NCBI GenBank assembly: GCA_044220975.1
Contig: JBGAPZ010000016.1
Coordinates: 5,706-69,705, forward strand
Reading direction: 5' to 3'
Length of the DNA stretch: 64,000 nt
Source of the DNA: SZUA-430 sp044220975
GTDB taxonomy: Bacteria; Pseudomonadota; Alphaproteobacteria; Micropepsales; Micropepsaceae
Numbering within the stretch: the stretch's first letter is position 1; each line of letters starts with the position of its first letter. Of this stretch, positions 9,330-19,501 are shown in pieces. The position numbers and the translations under genes are program-made. The notes below the pieces were generated by a model. The model saw nothing but the letters and a program-made list of their open reading frames with translations. It was not told the origin of the DNA and did not search any database.

Positions 9330-10676
9330 TCAGCCGGCTTTGCGCTTTAAGAAATTTTCGAGCCAGTGAATGGAATAGTCGCCGTTGACGATGTCAGGCT
9401 CGGTCACCAAGGATTGGAACAACGGGATCGTCGTTTCGACACCGTCAATCACGAACTCAGACAACGAGCGGCGAAGCCGCATCAGGCATTCGTTGCGGTT
9501 GCGCCCGTGCACGATCAGCTTGCCGATCAAGCTGTCGTAATACGGTGGGATTTTGTAGCCGGAATAGGCTGCGGAATCGACGCGCACGCCGAGGCCGCCG
9601 GGGACGTGGAAGTCCTTGATCAAGCCCGGTGAGGGACGGAACGTCAGCGGGTTTTCTGCGTTGATGCGGCATTCAATGGCGTGCCCAGAGAACGTGACGT
9701 CCGACTGGTCGAAGCCGATGGAGCCGCCGTGAGCGACGCGCACCTGTTCGCGTACGAGGTCGAGTCCGGTGATCATTTCGGTCACGGGGTGTTCGACCTG
9801 AAGGCGCGTATTCATTTCGATGAAGTAGAATTCGCCGTTCTCGTAAAGAAACTCGATCGTGCCGACCCCGAGGTAGCCCAGCTTCGTGAGTGCGTCGGTG
9901 ACGACTTTGCCGATCTTGTCGCGTGCTTCGGCGTTGAGCGCAGGCGAGCCTGCTTCTTCCCAGACCTTTTGATGACGCCGCTGCAGCGAGCAATCGCGCT
10001 CACCCAAGTGAATGACTTTGCCGTGGCTGTCGGCAAGGACTTGCACTTCGATGTGGCGCGGGAGTTGCAAATATTTCTCGAGATAAACGGCATCGTCGCC
10101 GAACGCCGCCTTTGCTTCGGAACGCGCTGTTGCGAGCGCAAGCGACAGTTCAGCTTCGCTCTTGGCGACCTTCATGCCGCGACCACCGCCGCCTGCCGCC
10201 GCTTTGACGAGGACTGGATAGCCGATCGCGGCTGCAATGCGTTTTGCGTCGGCGTCGTTCGTGATGCCGCCGTCGGAGCCCGGCACCACCGGAATGCCGA
10301 GGCGCTTGACGGCCTTCTTCGCTTCGATCTTGTCGCCCATCAGGCGGATGTGGTCGGGCTTCGGGCCGATGAAGACGATGCCGTGTTCGCCGACGATTTC
10401 CGCAAAGCGCGCGTTCTCGGATAGGAAGCCGTAGCCCGGATGCACGGCTTGTGCGCCTGTGACTTCACACGCGGTCACGATCGCCGGGATGTTCAGATAG
10501 CTGTCGCGGGCGGGAGGCGGGCCAACGCAAACGCTCTCATCAGCCATACGCACATGCATGGCGTTTGCGTCCGCGGTCGAGTGGATGGCCACCGTCTTGA
10601 TGCCCATTTCGTGACACGCGCGGTTCACGCGCATCGCGATTTCGCCGCGGTTAGCAATGAGAACTTTGTCGAACAT
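9330..10676 (-). CDS. accC: Acetyl-CoA carboxylase, biotin carboxylase subunit
   Basis: About 448 residues from ATG 10676 (MFDKVLIANRGEIAMRV). An in-frame start at 10694 would add six residues and overlap accB. It carboxylates the biotin of BCCP using ATP and bicarbonate in fatty-acid synthesis. Visible motifs are the N-terminal IANRGEIA, the glycine-rich ATP-grasp loop (VKAAAGGGGRGMKV), ERDCSLQRRHQKVWEEAG, and the EFLYENGEFYFIEMNTRLQVEHPVTE catalytic stretch. It lies 7 nt downstream of accB and is probably translated from the same transcript. Confidence 0.97.
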   Translation of the reverse strand: MFDKVLIANRGEIAMRVNRACHEMGIKTVAIHSTADANAMHVRMADESVCVGPPPARDSYLNIPAIVTACEVTGAQAVHPGYGFLSENARFAEIVGEHGIVFIGPKPDHIRLMGDKIEAKKAVKRLGIPVVPGSDGGITNDADAKRIAAAIGYPVLVKAAAGGGGRGMKVAKSEAELSLALATARSEAKAAFGDDAVYLEKYLQLPRHIEVQVLADSHGKVIHLGERDCSLQRRHQKVWEEAGSPALNAEARDKIGKVVTDALTKLGYLGVGTIEFLYENGEFYFIEMNTRLQVEHPVTEMITGLDLVREQVRVAHGGSIGFDQSDVTFSGHAIECRINAENPLTFRPSPGLIKDFHVPGGLGVRVDSAAYSGYKIPPYYDSLIGKLIVHGRNRNECLMRLRRSLSEFVIDGVETTIPLFQSLVTEPDIVNGDYSIHWLENFLKRKAG

Positions 10677-10683
10677 CGAGCCG

Positions 10684-11148
10684 CTACTCGACAATCATCA
10701 GCGGTTCGCCGAATTCGACCGGTTGCCCGTCGCTGATGATGATTTGGGTTACGCGGCCTGCACGCGGCGAAGGGATTTGGTTCATCGTCTTCATGGCTTC
10801 GATGATCAGAAGCGTCTGACCTTCGGTCACCATGTCGCCGATTTTGACGAACGGGTTGGCGCCGGGTGTCGGTGCGACATAGGCGGTGCCCACCATCGGC
10901 GAGGCGACAAGACCCGGATGGCCGGATATGTCGGTCGGCCTTACAGAGGCGGCTGGAGATGCTGCCGGTGCGTGGGCTGCAGGGCCCGCGGAGACGGCGT
11001 GCGCGACCATTTGAATGTTACGCGCGACCCGCAGGCGCAGGCCCGCCTTTTCGATCTCGATTTCACTGAGACCCGTTTCCTCGAGGATCGCCGCCAAGTC
11101 GCGGATCATCTTTCCTTCGAGCGGATCGGGCTTTTCTTCTTTGCTCAT
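10684..11148 (-). CDS. accB: Biotin carboxyl carrier protein of acetyl-CoA carboxylase
   Basis: 154 residues. A short N-terminal helical region and an Ala/Pro-rich linker (~47-75) lead into a biotinyl domain with the motif EAMKTMNQ; K120 is the biotin site. It carries CO2 between biotin carboxylase and the carboxyltransferase. The ATG overlaps the aroQ stop by 4 nt, so aroQ-accB-accC read as one unit. Confidence 0.96.
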   Translation of the reverse strand: MSKEEKPDPLEGKMIRDLAAILEETGLSEIEIEKAGLRLRVARNIQMVAHAVSAGPAAHAPAASPAASVRPTDISGHPGLVASPMVGTAYVAPTPGANPFVKIGDMVTEGQTLLIIEAMKTMNQIPSPRAGRVTQIIISDGQPVEFGEPLMIVE

Positions 11149-11600
11149 CCTTGGGCTTTCTTAGGCGTCGTTAGGGCTGCGAGCGCGTCGACCGCCAAGG
11201 AATAGCCTTGAGCGCCGATACCGCAAATGGTTCCGGTGACGACGGGTGACACGAAAGACGTATGGCGAAACGGCTCGCGGCGATAGGGGTTGGAGATATG
11301 AACCTCGATCACGGGAATTGCGACGGATTTCAAGGCGTCGTGGATTGCGACCGAGGTGTGCGTGTAGGCGCCGGCGTTCAAGATGACGCCAGAGGCGGTC
11401 TTGCTGGCTTCCTGAAGCCAATCGACTATGTCGCCTTCGTGGTTCGACTGACGGAAGTCGATCGTGAAGCCCGCTTGGGTCGCCCTGGCACGCACCTGGG
11501 CCTCGATGTCGGCCAAGGTTGCGGGACCGTAGACCTCGGGCTCGCGCTGGCCCAGGAGGTTCAGGTTGGGGCCATTTAGGACGAAAAGTGGCTTGGCCAT
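11145..11600 (-). CDS. aroQ: 3-dehydroquinate dehydratase, type II
   Basis: 151 residues, the standard type II size. Shikimate-pathway step: 3-dehydroquinate to 3-dehydroshikimate. Motifs are VLNGPNLNLLGQREPEVYG (with the catalytic Tyr24 region), RQSNHEGDIVDWL, ILNAGAYTHTSVAIHDAL, and EVHISNPYRREPFRH with the catalytic histidine. It is the promoter-proximal gene of the aroQ-accB-accC unit. Confidence 0.96.
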   Translation of the reverse strand: MAKPLFVLNGPNLNLLGQREPEVYGPATLADIEAQVRARATQAGFTIDFRQSNHEGDIVDWLQEASKTASGVILNAGAYTHTSVAIHDALKSVAIPVIEVHISNPYRREPFRHTSFVSPVVTGTICGIGAQGYSLAVDALAALTTPKKAQG

Positions 11601-11759
11601 CTTGTCAGGGACCGGCGTCCGTGGTGAGGAATTGCGCCGCCGTTATAGCCACTCCCCCGAGGGGGCGAAAGGCACCAGATGACGGGTGGTTAGTGGGGGC
11701 TCGACGCGCTATCTCATTGACGACGCAACCGGAATTGGACAGCGGGAATCGGCCCTCTT

Positions 11760-11960
11760 ATGCGTATTCAGGTCAACGGTCAGGATCACGATCTTCCTGG
11801 TCCTACGACGCTCGCCGGGCTGGTTGAGCGGCTTGGGCTAGATGCGCGCAAGATCGCGATCGAACGCAATCTGGAGATCGTGCCCCGGTCGACCTATGGG
11901 GACACGGCTCTCACCGAAGGAGACAAGCTTGAGATCGTCAATTTCGTTGGGGGCGGCTGA
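11760..11960 (+). CDS. thiS: Sulfur carrier protein ThiS
   Basis: 66-residue ubiquitin-fold sulfur carrier ending in Gly-Gly (NFVGGG), which is adenylated and thiocarboxylated to donate sulfur for the thiamine thiazole ring. The next gene, thiG, begins 3 nt after the stop, so the pair is translationally coupled. I saw no TPP riboswitch in the 160 nt upstream. Confidence 0.93.
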   Translation: MRIQVNGQDHDLPGPTTLAGLVERLGLDARKIAIERNLEIVPRSTYGDTALTEGDKLEIVNFVGGG

Positions 11961-11963
11961 GGG

Positions 11964-12737
11964 ATGACTGGACAAAGCGATACCTGGACGGTTGCTGGTC
12001 GGACGTTCCGCTCGCGTCTGATCATCGGGACGGGCAAGTACAAAGACTATGCCGAGAACGCGGCGGCGTTGGAGGCATCGGGTGCGGAGATCGTGACCGT
12101 GGCGCTGCGGCGCGTAAACGTCAACGATGCGGGAGTCCCAAGCTCGTCGATTTCATCGATCCGAAGAAGTTCGTCTATCTGCCGAACACGGCCGGTTGCT
12201 ACACGGCCGAAGAAGCGATGCGCACGCTGCGCCTCGCGCGCGAGGCCGGCGGTTGGTCACTGGTGAAGCTTGAGGTGCTCGGCGATCGCAAGACGCTTTA
12301 TCCCGACATGATCGAGACGCTGCGCGCGACGGAGATATTGGCCAAGGACGACTTCCAGGTGATGGTCTATTGCAGCGACGATCCGTTGATGTGCAAGCGC
12401 CTCGAAGACGCTGGCGCCGCCGCTATCGCTCGCCGCGCCTATCGGGTCCGGCCTGGGAATACAGAACCCGATCAACATTCGCTTGATCATTGAGGCCGCG
12501 AAAGTGCCGGTGCTGGTCGATGCCGGCGTCGGCACGGCGTCGGATGCCGCGGTCGCGATGGAGCTTGGCTGCGACGGCGTCTTGATGAACACAGCGATCG
12601 CGGAGGCCAAGAACCCGATCATGATGGCTCGCGCGATGAAGCTCGCGGTGGAATCCGGACGGCTAGCCTATCTTGCGGGGCGGATGAAGAAGAAGACCTA
12701 CGCCGATCCGTCGTCGCCGCTGGCGGGATTGATCTAG
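11964..12737 (+). CDS. thiG: Thiazole synthase ThiG (two frameshifts)
   Basis: Three frames join into one ThiG of about 257 residues. Frame one is MTGQSDTWTVAGRTFRSRLIIGTGKYKDY to ~12130. Frame two (~12135-12425) reads KLVDFIDPKKFVYLPNTAGCYTAEEAMRTLRLAREAGG...KLEVLGD. Frame three (~12430-12737) reads GSGLGIQNPINIRLIIEAAKVPVLVDAGVGTASDAAVAMELGCDGVLMNTAI. The catalytic Schiff-base lysine fits the KLEVLGD segment. The first break looks like a 1-nt loss at ~12130; the second, near 12430, looks like a short deletion inside the conserved MPLxxPIGSG stretch. Flanking residues are perfectly conserved, so read error is more likely than decay. Its TAG stop shares CTAG with the convergent dsbA-like gene. 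Confidence 0.85.
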
Positions 12738-13510
12738 GTCTGCTTTGCTTTGCGGGCCGCAGCGACCGCCTTTTTCAATTCGTCGAGCGTCTGCGCACCC
12801 GTTGATGGCTCATCGTCGATGAAGAAGGTCGGCGTCGCATCGATACCGATGGAGCGCGCCAGCTCCTGCGTTCGAGACCAGCCGTTTCTCGACGCGTGGA
12901 TTCTTCAGGTCTTCTTTCAGGCGCTCGACATCGATCCCGTCTTCTTGGCGATCGCGAAAATGCGTCCTGCTGAGGTCTTCTGCGCCCATGAAGGCCAGAT
13001 GGACGTCCCAATATTTGCCCTGCGCCGCGGACGCGATGGCCGCCTGTGCCGCCATTTCGGACTCGGGCGACAGGATCGGAACTCCTTTAAAATCAGGTTT
13101 GATGTTTCCGTCCTGCTTCAGCAGGTCCGTGACGTTCTTCTTCACCTTGCGGCAGTACGGGCAGCGATAGTCGAAGAACTCGACGATTGTGACGTCGCCC
13201 TTCGGGTTGCCGGCAATCAGCGGATTCGGCTCATTGAAGATTTCCGATTTGTGGGACTTTGCCTTGCCGCGCATTGCGCGACGTAGTTGACCTTCTTTTG
13301 CTCTTCATCCGGTCGACCGCTTCAAAGATAACCTCGGATTCTCGATCAGATAGTTCTTCACGATCTTCTCGACATCCGGACTTGGTCATGGCGACTTCGG
13401 GCACGTCGCGCCGCCGAACACGCCGACCAGGCGTAACGCCGCGAATACGGCAACGACCATCACGGCGCGCCGACGGCGAGCAGATCGAGGGGAGTTTTTT
13501 GGTTGTTCAT
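12734..13510 (-). CDS. DsbA-family thiol:disulfide protein (multiply frameshifted)
   Basis: A reconstructed protein of ~255 residues. ATG 13510 (MNNQKTPLDLL) begins an N-terminal membrane/signal stretch. A segment in other frames reads PDVEKIVKNYLIENPE...EAVDRM, the helical N-terminal extension usual in this group. Then comes the thioredoxin fold with FFDYRCPYCRKV (CPYC active site) at ~13160. The C-terminus SIGIDATPTFFIDDEPSTGAQTLDELKKAV, with the cis-Pro TPTF motif, reaches TAG 12734. At least four frame changes (~13460, ~13350, ~13290, ~12880) are needed. Likely a periplasmic disulfide oxidase or isomerase. Confidence 0.75.
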
Positions 13511-13521
13511 GCGGTGGTTGT

Positions 13522-14896
13522 TTAGCGTTCGCGTTGTGCGGCTTCGGCCTGCGCGATGGCGAGAATGTCGTTCGCGCGTTGCCAGTCGTTGGTGCCTTCT
13601 TTCAGCTTGGCCAGCGCTCGTTGGGCAAACGTCGCAGCCTGCCCATAACCCTGCAACGCAAAGTACCGTTCAGCGGTAGCAAGAGCCGCCATCGCATCGT
13701 TGCCGGTCTCGCCATAAGCGAGCGACAGATAGAACCAGGCCATGCCGTTGTCCGGCTCGCTCTTTAGCGCTGCTTTCAGGTGCTTCTTTGCTTCGGGAAT
13801 GAGGCTCCGTCGTCGGATGCCGCAAGCAGCGCCGCACCGAGGCTCGCCTGGATCAGCGGTTCGTTCGGCGCCAACTCGGCGGCTTTGCGATAGGCAGGAA
13901 GTCGGTCCTTTCGCGCGGCTCGATTCAACGTAAATTTGTCCCTTTAATTCCCAGTAGTAGGCGTAGGCGGGCCTTTCCGCGATCAGACTGTCGATCTCGG
14001 GAAGCGCGCGATCCAAATCCGCTGCGCGAAGTAGGCGGCTGCGGCGCGCATAGCGTGCGGGCGCCGAGTGATCGGACGCCGGATAGCGGCGGAGCACGAC
14101 TTCCGGTGTTTCGATGAAGCCGCGCAGCTTTGCGCGCATGAGTTCGTAGTCGGCGAGGTCGGCGGCGGAGTCTTTCTTGTCTTTAAACGCGGACTCGTCG
14201 ACGAGATTTTGCATCGCGGAGATGCGATCGCGCGAGAGCGGATGCGAGCGGATGAACGGATCTTGGCGATAACCGCTCAGCGCTTCTTGATCGGCGAAGC
14301 GGTCGAAGACCATCATCATGCCGCGGGGCGATTGACCGGTTGCGTTCATGAACTTCATACCGGCCTGGTCGGCAGCGGATTCTTGGGTTCGGCTATATGC
14401 CAGCACCTCGCGTTGGGCGACGGACTGCGAGCCGATCAAAAGCGCCATGCCGAGATCGGGAACGCCTGCCGCAATCGCTGCCACGCCGGCAAGCATGCCG
14501 ACGAGCATCGGAATCTCGGCTTTGGCATATGCTTCGGGTCCGCGCGCCAGATGGCCCCCGGTGATGTGGCCGGTTTCGTGCGCGATCACGCCCTTGAGCT
14601 CATTGGGCGTGTCGACCGTCATGATCATGCCGGTATGGATGAAAACGTTCTGACCGCCGGACACGAACGCGTTCAATGAAGGATCGTTGACGATCATGAC
14701 TTTGACGGCTTTTTCATCAAGGCCGGCCGCCTTAAAAATGGGGTCGCTATAACCGCGCAGAATCCGCTCGATCTCCGCGTCACGGATGCCGGCACGTGCC
14801 CAGGCAGCCTCAACCTGCGTGGCCATCAGGGCAACGGCCGCGACAAAGCCGAAGCAGCCTTGCGAACGGTGTTAGGCTCAAACGCTGGGTGGTCAC
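13522..14896 (-). CDS. M48 family metallopeptidase with TPR-like C-terminus (BepA-like)
   Basis: The main frame (434 residues from 14826) contains the zinc motif HETGH (GVIAHETGHITGGHLARG), the downstream ESAADQAGMKFM glutamate ligand, and a C-terminal TPR-like region ending LKEGTNDWQRANDILAIAQAEAAQRER. A signal peptide (FVAAVALMATQVEA) starts in frame upstream, but the frame is closed at ~14860. A GTG at 14896 in another frame (TTQRLSLTPFARLL) probably supplies the true start, with a 1-nt indel between. A segment at ~13805-13930 also looks like a compensated double frameshift. This family does quality control of outer-membrane proteins in the periplasm. Confidence 0.85.
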
Positions 14897-15121
14897 GATC
14901 ACTGTCTCCTACGCGACAAGGCTGCCGCGCGCCGAACCCTGCACACGGCGGTTCGGGCGCCCCCACCGCCTGAGCGCGGGCGACGGTAAGGATGTGCCGA
15001 TGCCCCGTCAATCAGATGCTTGTCACGACGCCGTCATGAGGGCATTGATTTCTCGGGCAATTCCAACTCTAGGCTGCATGATGAACGGCGCCTGTACCGA
15101 AATTAAGGCAGTTTGAGCGCC

Positions 15122-16263
15122 GTGAAACCATCCAAGCGCAGCGAAGTCGACGCGTTCCTGGCGATGGACGTCCTGGATCGCGCCAACACGTCGCAAGGGC
15201 GGGGCGGACCGTATTCCACCTGGAGGCCGGTCAGCCATCGACCCCGGCACCAAAGCTGCGCTCCTGGCGGCTGTGTCGAAGAGCTTGGCGCCATGCGCTT
15301 GGCCTGCAGAAAGCGCTGGGGCGGCCCGTCCTCAGTCAGCGCCTCGCGCAACACTATCGCGAAACTCACCGCGTCGAGGTCGCGCCCGAGCGCATCGTCA
15401 TCACCACCAGATCATCCGCGACTTCGTTCTCGCGTACATGTCCCTGTTCGATCAGGGGCAGACGCTTGCTATGGCGAACCCGGGGTATCCCGCCTACCGC
15501 AATATCGCCCACGCGACGGGTCTTCCGGCCGCACTTCATCGAATGTCGTGAGGCGAACACTTTCGCCTGAGCGCTGATGCGATTGCGCAGCACCCGGCAT
15601 CGATGGTGTCTTGATTGCAAGCCCCGCCAATCCCAGCGGCACCGTCATCGGCACCGACGAACTCAAGGGAATCGTCGACATTTGCACGAAACACCGGGTG
15701 AAGTTGATCTCCGACGAAATTTATCACGGCATCACCTATGGGCCGCGCGCTCAAACGGCGCTTGCGTTCTCCGACGATGTGGTCGTGATCAACAGTTTTT
15801 CGAAATACTTCTCGATGACGGGTTGGCGGATCGGCTGGATGGTCGTGCCGAAGCTTTGGTTCGGCCGATCGAGCGGTTGACCCAGAATTTCTACATTTCG
15901 CCGGCGACGATCTCGCAGACGGCCGCATTGGCCGCGCTTGATGCGAACGAAGAATTGGACGGCCATGTGCGTACGTATGCGCGCAATCGCGAGCGGTTGC
16001 TGAAGGCGCTCGGTGAGGCGGGGTTCGGTACGATCGCGCCTGCGGACGGGGCGTTCTACGTATACGCGAACGTGTCGCCGTTCAGGTTGGACGCGACGGC
16101 GTTCACGAAAGCGCTTTTGGACGAGACGGGTGTTGCGGCAACGCCGGGTAACGATTTCGACCCCGTCGAAGGCGATCGTTGGGTGCGGTTCTCTTACGCG
16201 GGCAGCGCGAACGAAGTCGATCGCGCTGCCGATGCGTTGCGGACGTGGTGCGCGAAACGGCGT
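15122..16263 (+). CDS. Class I/II pyridoxal-phosphate aminotransferase (multiply frameshifted)
   Basis: Joining frames gives an aspartate-aminotransferase-fold enzyme of ~380 residues. GTG 15122 starts VKPSKRSEVDAFLAMDVLDRAN. Then come the AYRNIAHATGLPA and ASPANPSGTVI motifs, DEIYHGITYG, and the PLP-lysine motif NSFSKYFSMTGWRIGW (Lys codon near 15802). The C-terminal DGAFYVYANVS and VRFSYA segments follow. Frame changes occur near 15212, 15270-15400, 15545, 15600 and 15860. The end is uncertain: the last homologous residues are near 16260, but the frame stays open to 16458 across rne on the other strand, so the true stop was probably lost to an indel. The substrate is not evident. Confidence 0.75.
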
Positions 16264-18988
16264 CAGCTGCCGATGCGCTTGTTCCACCAGCCTTTGCGTT
16301 CGGGCTTCGGCTCGCCGTTGGGCGGGGTTGCCTCTTCCGGCTTTGCGCCAAATCCAAACAGAGACGCGATGGACGGGCGTTCTGCTTTCGCTTCCGGGGC
16401 GACTTCGGCGACGGGCTCCGCTTTGGGCGGTGGCGGCGCTGAGCGCGGCTGTTCGTAGGGCGCCGGGCGTTCGCCCCGGCGGGTGTCGAACCCACCGGTC
16501 GCGGGCCAATCCGGTGCGTTCAATGCTTCCGCAGGCGTCGGAAGATGGCCGATGGGGGAGGGCGCGGAGCTGTGCTGTTGCGGCACGAATTCGCCACTAC
16601 CGTCTTCAGGACGACGACCTCTGCGGCCACGACGGCCACGACGGCGACGGCGGCGTTGACCTTCGCCGGCTTCACCTGACGCGGCTGCTGGTTGGGTGCC
16701 GGGTTCGTTGTCGCCCTCCGGTCCGTCAGCGTCGTCGCCTTCGTCGTCGTTGACGTCGGAAGTCGATTCTGTGCGTTCGACGAACGGTGAGGCTTCAGCT
16801 TGCGCGGGTTGCGGCCGATCGCCAGGACCGCGCTCACGATCGCGACCTCTGCCGCGACGCCGGCGGCGCCTGCGCGGGCCGTCACCTTCGCCGTGCGCGT
16901 GCGCTCTTTCGGCCTGCGGAGCCACTTCGCGCACGTCGCCGGTCTCGACATCAGGCGCTTCCTCGCCTTCTTCGTCGTCGTCGTCGTCATCATGGACGTC
17001 GTCGTTCGCTTCGAGCTCGCTTTCGACGGTGACGGCGTCGGCGGCGGCAGCCTTGCGCGGCTCAAACGGCACACTAGCGCCGCGTTCGATTTCGTAAGTC
17101 GACGCCGCAAGCGAGGCTTTGGATTCGACGTAGACATACACGCCGTGCCGGTCCTCGTCGACGTCAGTTGGGCGCGCTTGTGATTGAGAATGTAGAGCGC
17201 AATCTCCGGCGGGATGCGCAGTGATCGCCAACAGCTTCTCGCGCTGACAATACTCCTCGACCGCGCGCAGAACGCGCAGCGCCATGGAGCCCACCGAACG
17301 GATGACCCCGCGGCCTTCGCAGTGCGGGCACGAAATCGTCGCCCCTTCGATCATGCCGGCGCGCAGACGTTGGCGCGACATTTCCAGCAGACCGAACGGC
17401 GAGATCCGGCCGAGCTGAATGCGCGCGCGATCGTGGCGGAGGCAATCCTTCAACCGCTTTTCGACGGCCCGGTTGTTGCGGTGCTCTTCCATGTCGATGA
17501 AGTCGATCACGACGAGGCCCGCGAGGTCGCGCAACCGGAGTTGGCGCGCGATTTCTTCGGCTGCTTCCAAATTCGTCTTGAGCGCGGTGTCCTCGATGTG
17601 ATGCTCGCGCGTCGATTTGCCGGAATTCACATCGACCGCGACCAGCGCTTCGGTCTGGTTGATGACAATGTAACCGCCCGAGCGCAGCCGCACGATGGGA
17701 TTGAACATGCTGTCGAGTGCCGCTTCCACGCCGTAGCGCTGAAACAGCGGCACGTGATCGTGATAGTGCTTCACCGAGTCCGCATGGCTCGGCATCAGCA
17801 TGTTCATGAAGCTGTGCGCTTCGTCGAAGCCTTGTTTGCCTTCGACGAAGACTTCTTCCACGTCCTTCGAATAGAGGTCGCGGATGGTGCGTTTGATGAG
17901 GTTGCCTTCCTCGTAGACGACGGTCGGCGCGGTCGACTTTAGCGTCAAGTCGCGTACGGCGTCCCATTGGCGGATCAGGTACTCGAAGTCGCGCTGAATC
18001 TCTTGCTTTGTCCGGTTCGCGCCGGCCGTGCGGATGATCACGCCCATGCCTTCCGGAACCTCGGGTTCGCCGGCCACTTCCTTCAGTTTGCGGCGGTCGG
18101 CCATGTTGGAGATTTTGCGGGAGATGCCGCCGCCGCGATCCGTGTTCGGCATCAGCACGCAATAGCGCCCGGCGAGCGAGAGATAGGTCGTGAGCGCCGC
18201 GCCTTTGTTGCCGCGCTCTTCCTTGACGACTTGAACGAGTAGGACTTGGCGGCGTTTGATGACTTCTTGGATCTTGTAGCGGCGCATCGAGCGGTGGTCA
18301 CGCCGGGGCAGTTCCTCCATCGCGTCATCGGACGACTCGGCCTCGTGCGCCGCCTCGGCTGCTTCAAGGGCGTAATCTCGTGGTTCGTCATGTGTTTCCT
18401 GCTCAGCGCTATTCTGCTGGTCGAGCGGCTCACGATGTCGTGGTCGCCCAAGTCCTTCGCGTCGCCCGGTGCATCGCCTTCCGTTTCCGGATCGTGCACC
18501 CAGACGTCTTCGCCCGTTTCGACTTCGACGATTTCTCCGTCGCCATTCGCCGTTGCCGTTCGGACGGCGATGTCGTCAAGTCGGCGTGCAATTGGACGGA
18601 AGAGTTTTCCTCGCCGCCGGGCGCGTGTCCATATCTGGGAACTGTCGTTGCCGCCTGAGCGACGGCTTCGCTCGTCATCTTCATCGTCATCGTGGCGGCG
18701 CGCAGCGCGTGTCGCGGCCAAAAGCGCTTGGCGATCCGCTGTCGGAATTTGGTAGTAGTCGGGATGGATTTCCGAAAACGCCAAGAACCCGTGCCGGTTG
18801 CCGCCGTACTCGACGAAGCACGCCTGCAACGACGGTTCGACCCGCGTTACCTTGGCTAGGTAGATGTTTCCTTTGAGGGGCCGGCGCGAAGCCGACTCGT
18901 AGTCGAATTCCTCAACCCTGTTTCCATCAAGTATGACGACGCGTGTTTCTTCCGGGTGGCTCGCGTCCACCAGCATTTTCTTGGACAT
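16263..18988 (-). CDS. rne: Ribonuclease E/G (frameshifted)
   Basis: ATG 18988 (MSKKMLVDASHPEETRVVILDG) has a GGAG ribosome site 8-10 nt upstream. Domains in order: S1 RNA-binding (KGNIYLAKVTRVEPSLQACFVEYGGNRHGFL), with an acidic insertion; RNase E/G core with catalytic aspartates in ALVAVDVNSGKST and VVIDFIDME; the zinc-link CPHCEGRG; and a disordered, Arg/Glu/Pro-rich C-terminal scaffold (~16263-17100) typical of degradosome assembly. The frame breaks near 18370, and a compensated pair lies at ~17165-17210, inside the conserved IALYILNHKRAQL region. RNase E is normally essential, so these are likely read errors. Total length ~905 residues. Confidence 0.9.
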
Positions 18989-19501
18989 TAAAAAATTCTC
19001 CGGAACCCGCGCGCTGCGGCCGCGCCTGTGCACTGCGCCTGGACCGATGCCCGCGCACGCCGAATTCCAATTGGTTGGATGTTACAGATGAGCCCGTCGC
19101 AACCACGGTAGTCACCGGGCGCGGAACAATTTTCCGCTCCCGAGCCGTGTACGAAGTGGCGAAAAACGTCATGGGAAATTCGACCCCTCCGCCGCCGATT
19201 CACCGGAAACGACCAGCGATATTGGCGTTCCGCGACCATCTGTGGGTGCCGTAAGCACATGCGGGCGCGAGCCGCCACACCGATCTCCGGACGCACCGCT
19301 CGCGATTCGAGTCCGGTCTGCCAAGCGGTTCAGGGTTCTTGTAGACGCCTTGGTCCCAGTCGCAACCGCTGACGCAGCGCAGTTTTCTGCCGTTGGTTTG
19401 CGCCCCATGGCGAAGGCCGCCATGAAAGGCATATCGTAGCCGATTCTTGGCTAACGGGTCGTCAACTGGGTTGAGCGACGATCTGGGAACGAACTTGGGG
19501 A
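18989..19501 (+). other. Intergenic stretch upstream of rne, no gene recognised
   Basis: About 510 nt separate the start of rne (leftward) from the start of the amidase (rightward). No ORF with family resemblance, tRNA cloverleaf or strong sigma70 hexamer pair was found. The spacing leaves room for a long rne leader; rne leaders mediate autoregulation in enterobacteria, but no conserved element could be confirmed here. Confidence 0.4.

Noticed and set aside
11650..11664. Hairpin CCCCC-GA-GGGGG as a terminator
   Set aside because: The stem has only a two-base centre, too tight for a good loop, and no T-tract follows on either strand.
11601..11759. Possible TPP riboswitch upstream of thiS
   Set aside because: None of the conserved thi-box segments (CTGAGA, ACCTGATCTGG-like) is present.
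19305..19330. GATTCGAGTCC resembling a tRNA T-loop
   Set aside because: The flanking bases do not pair into a T-stem and no acceptor, D or anticodon arm can be folded around it.
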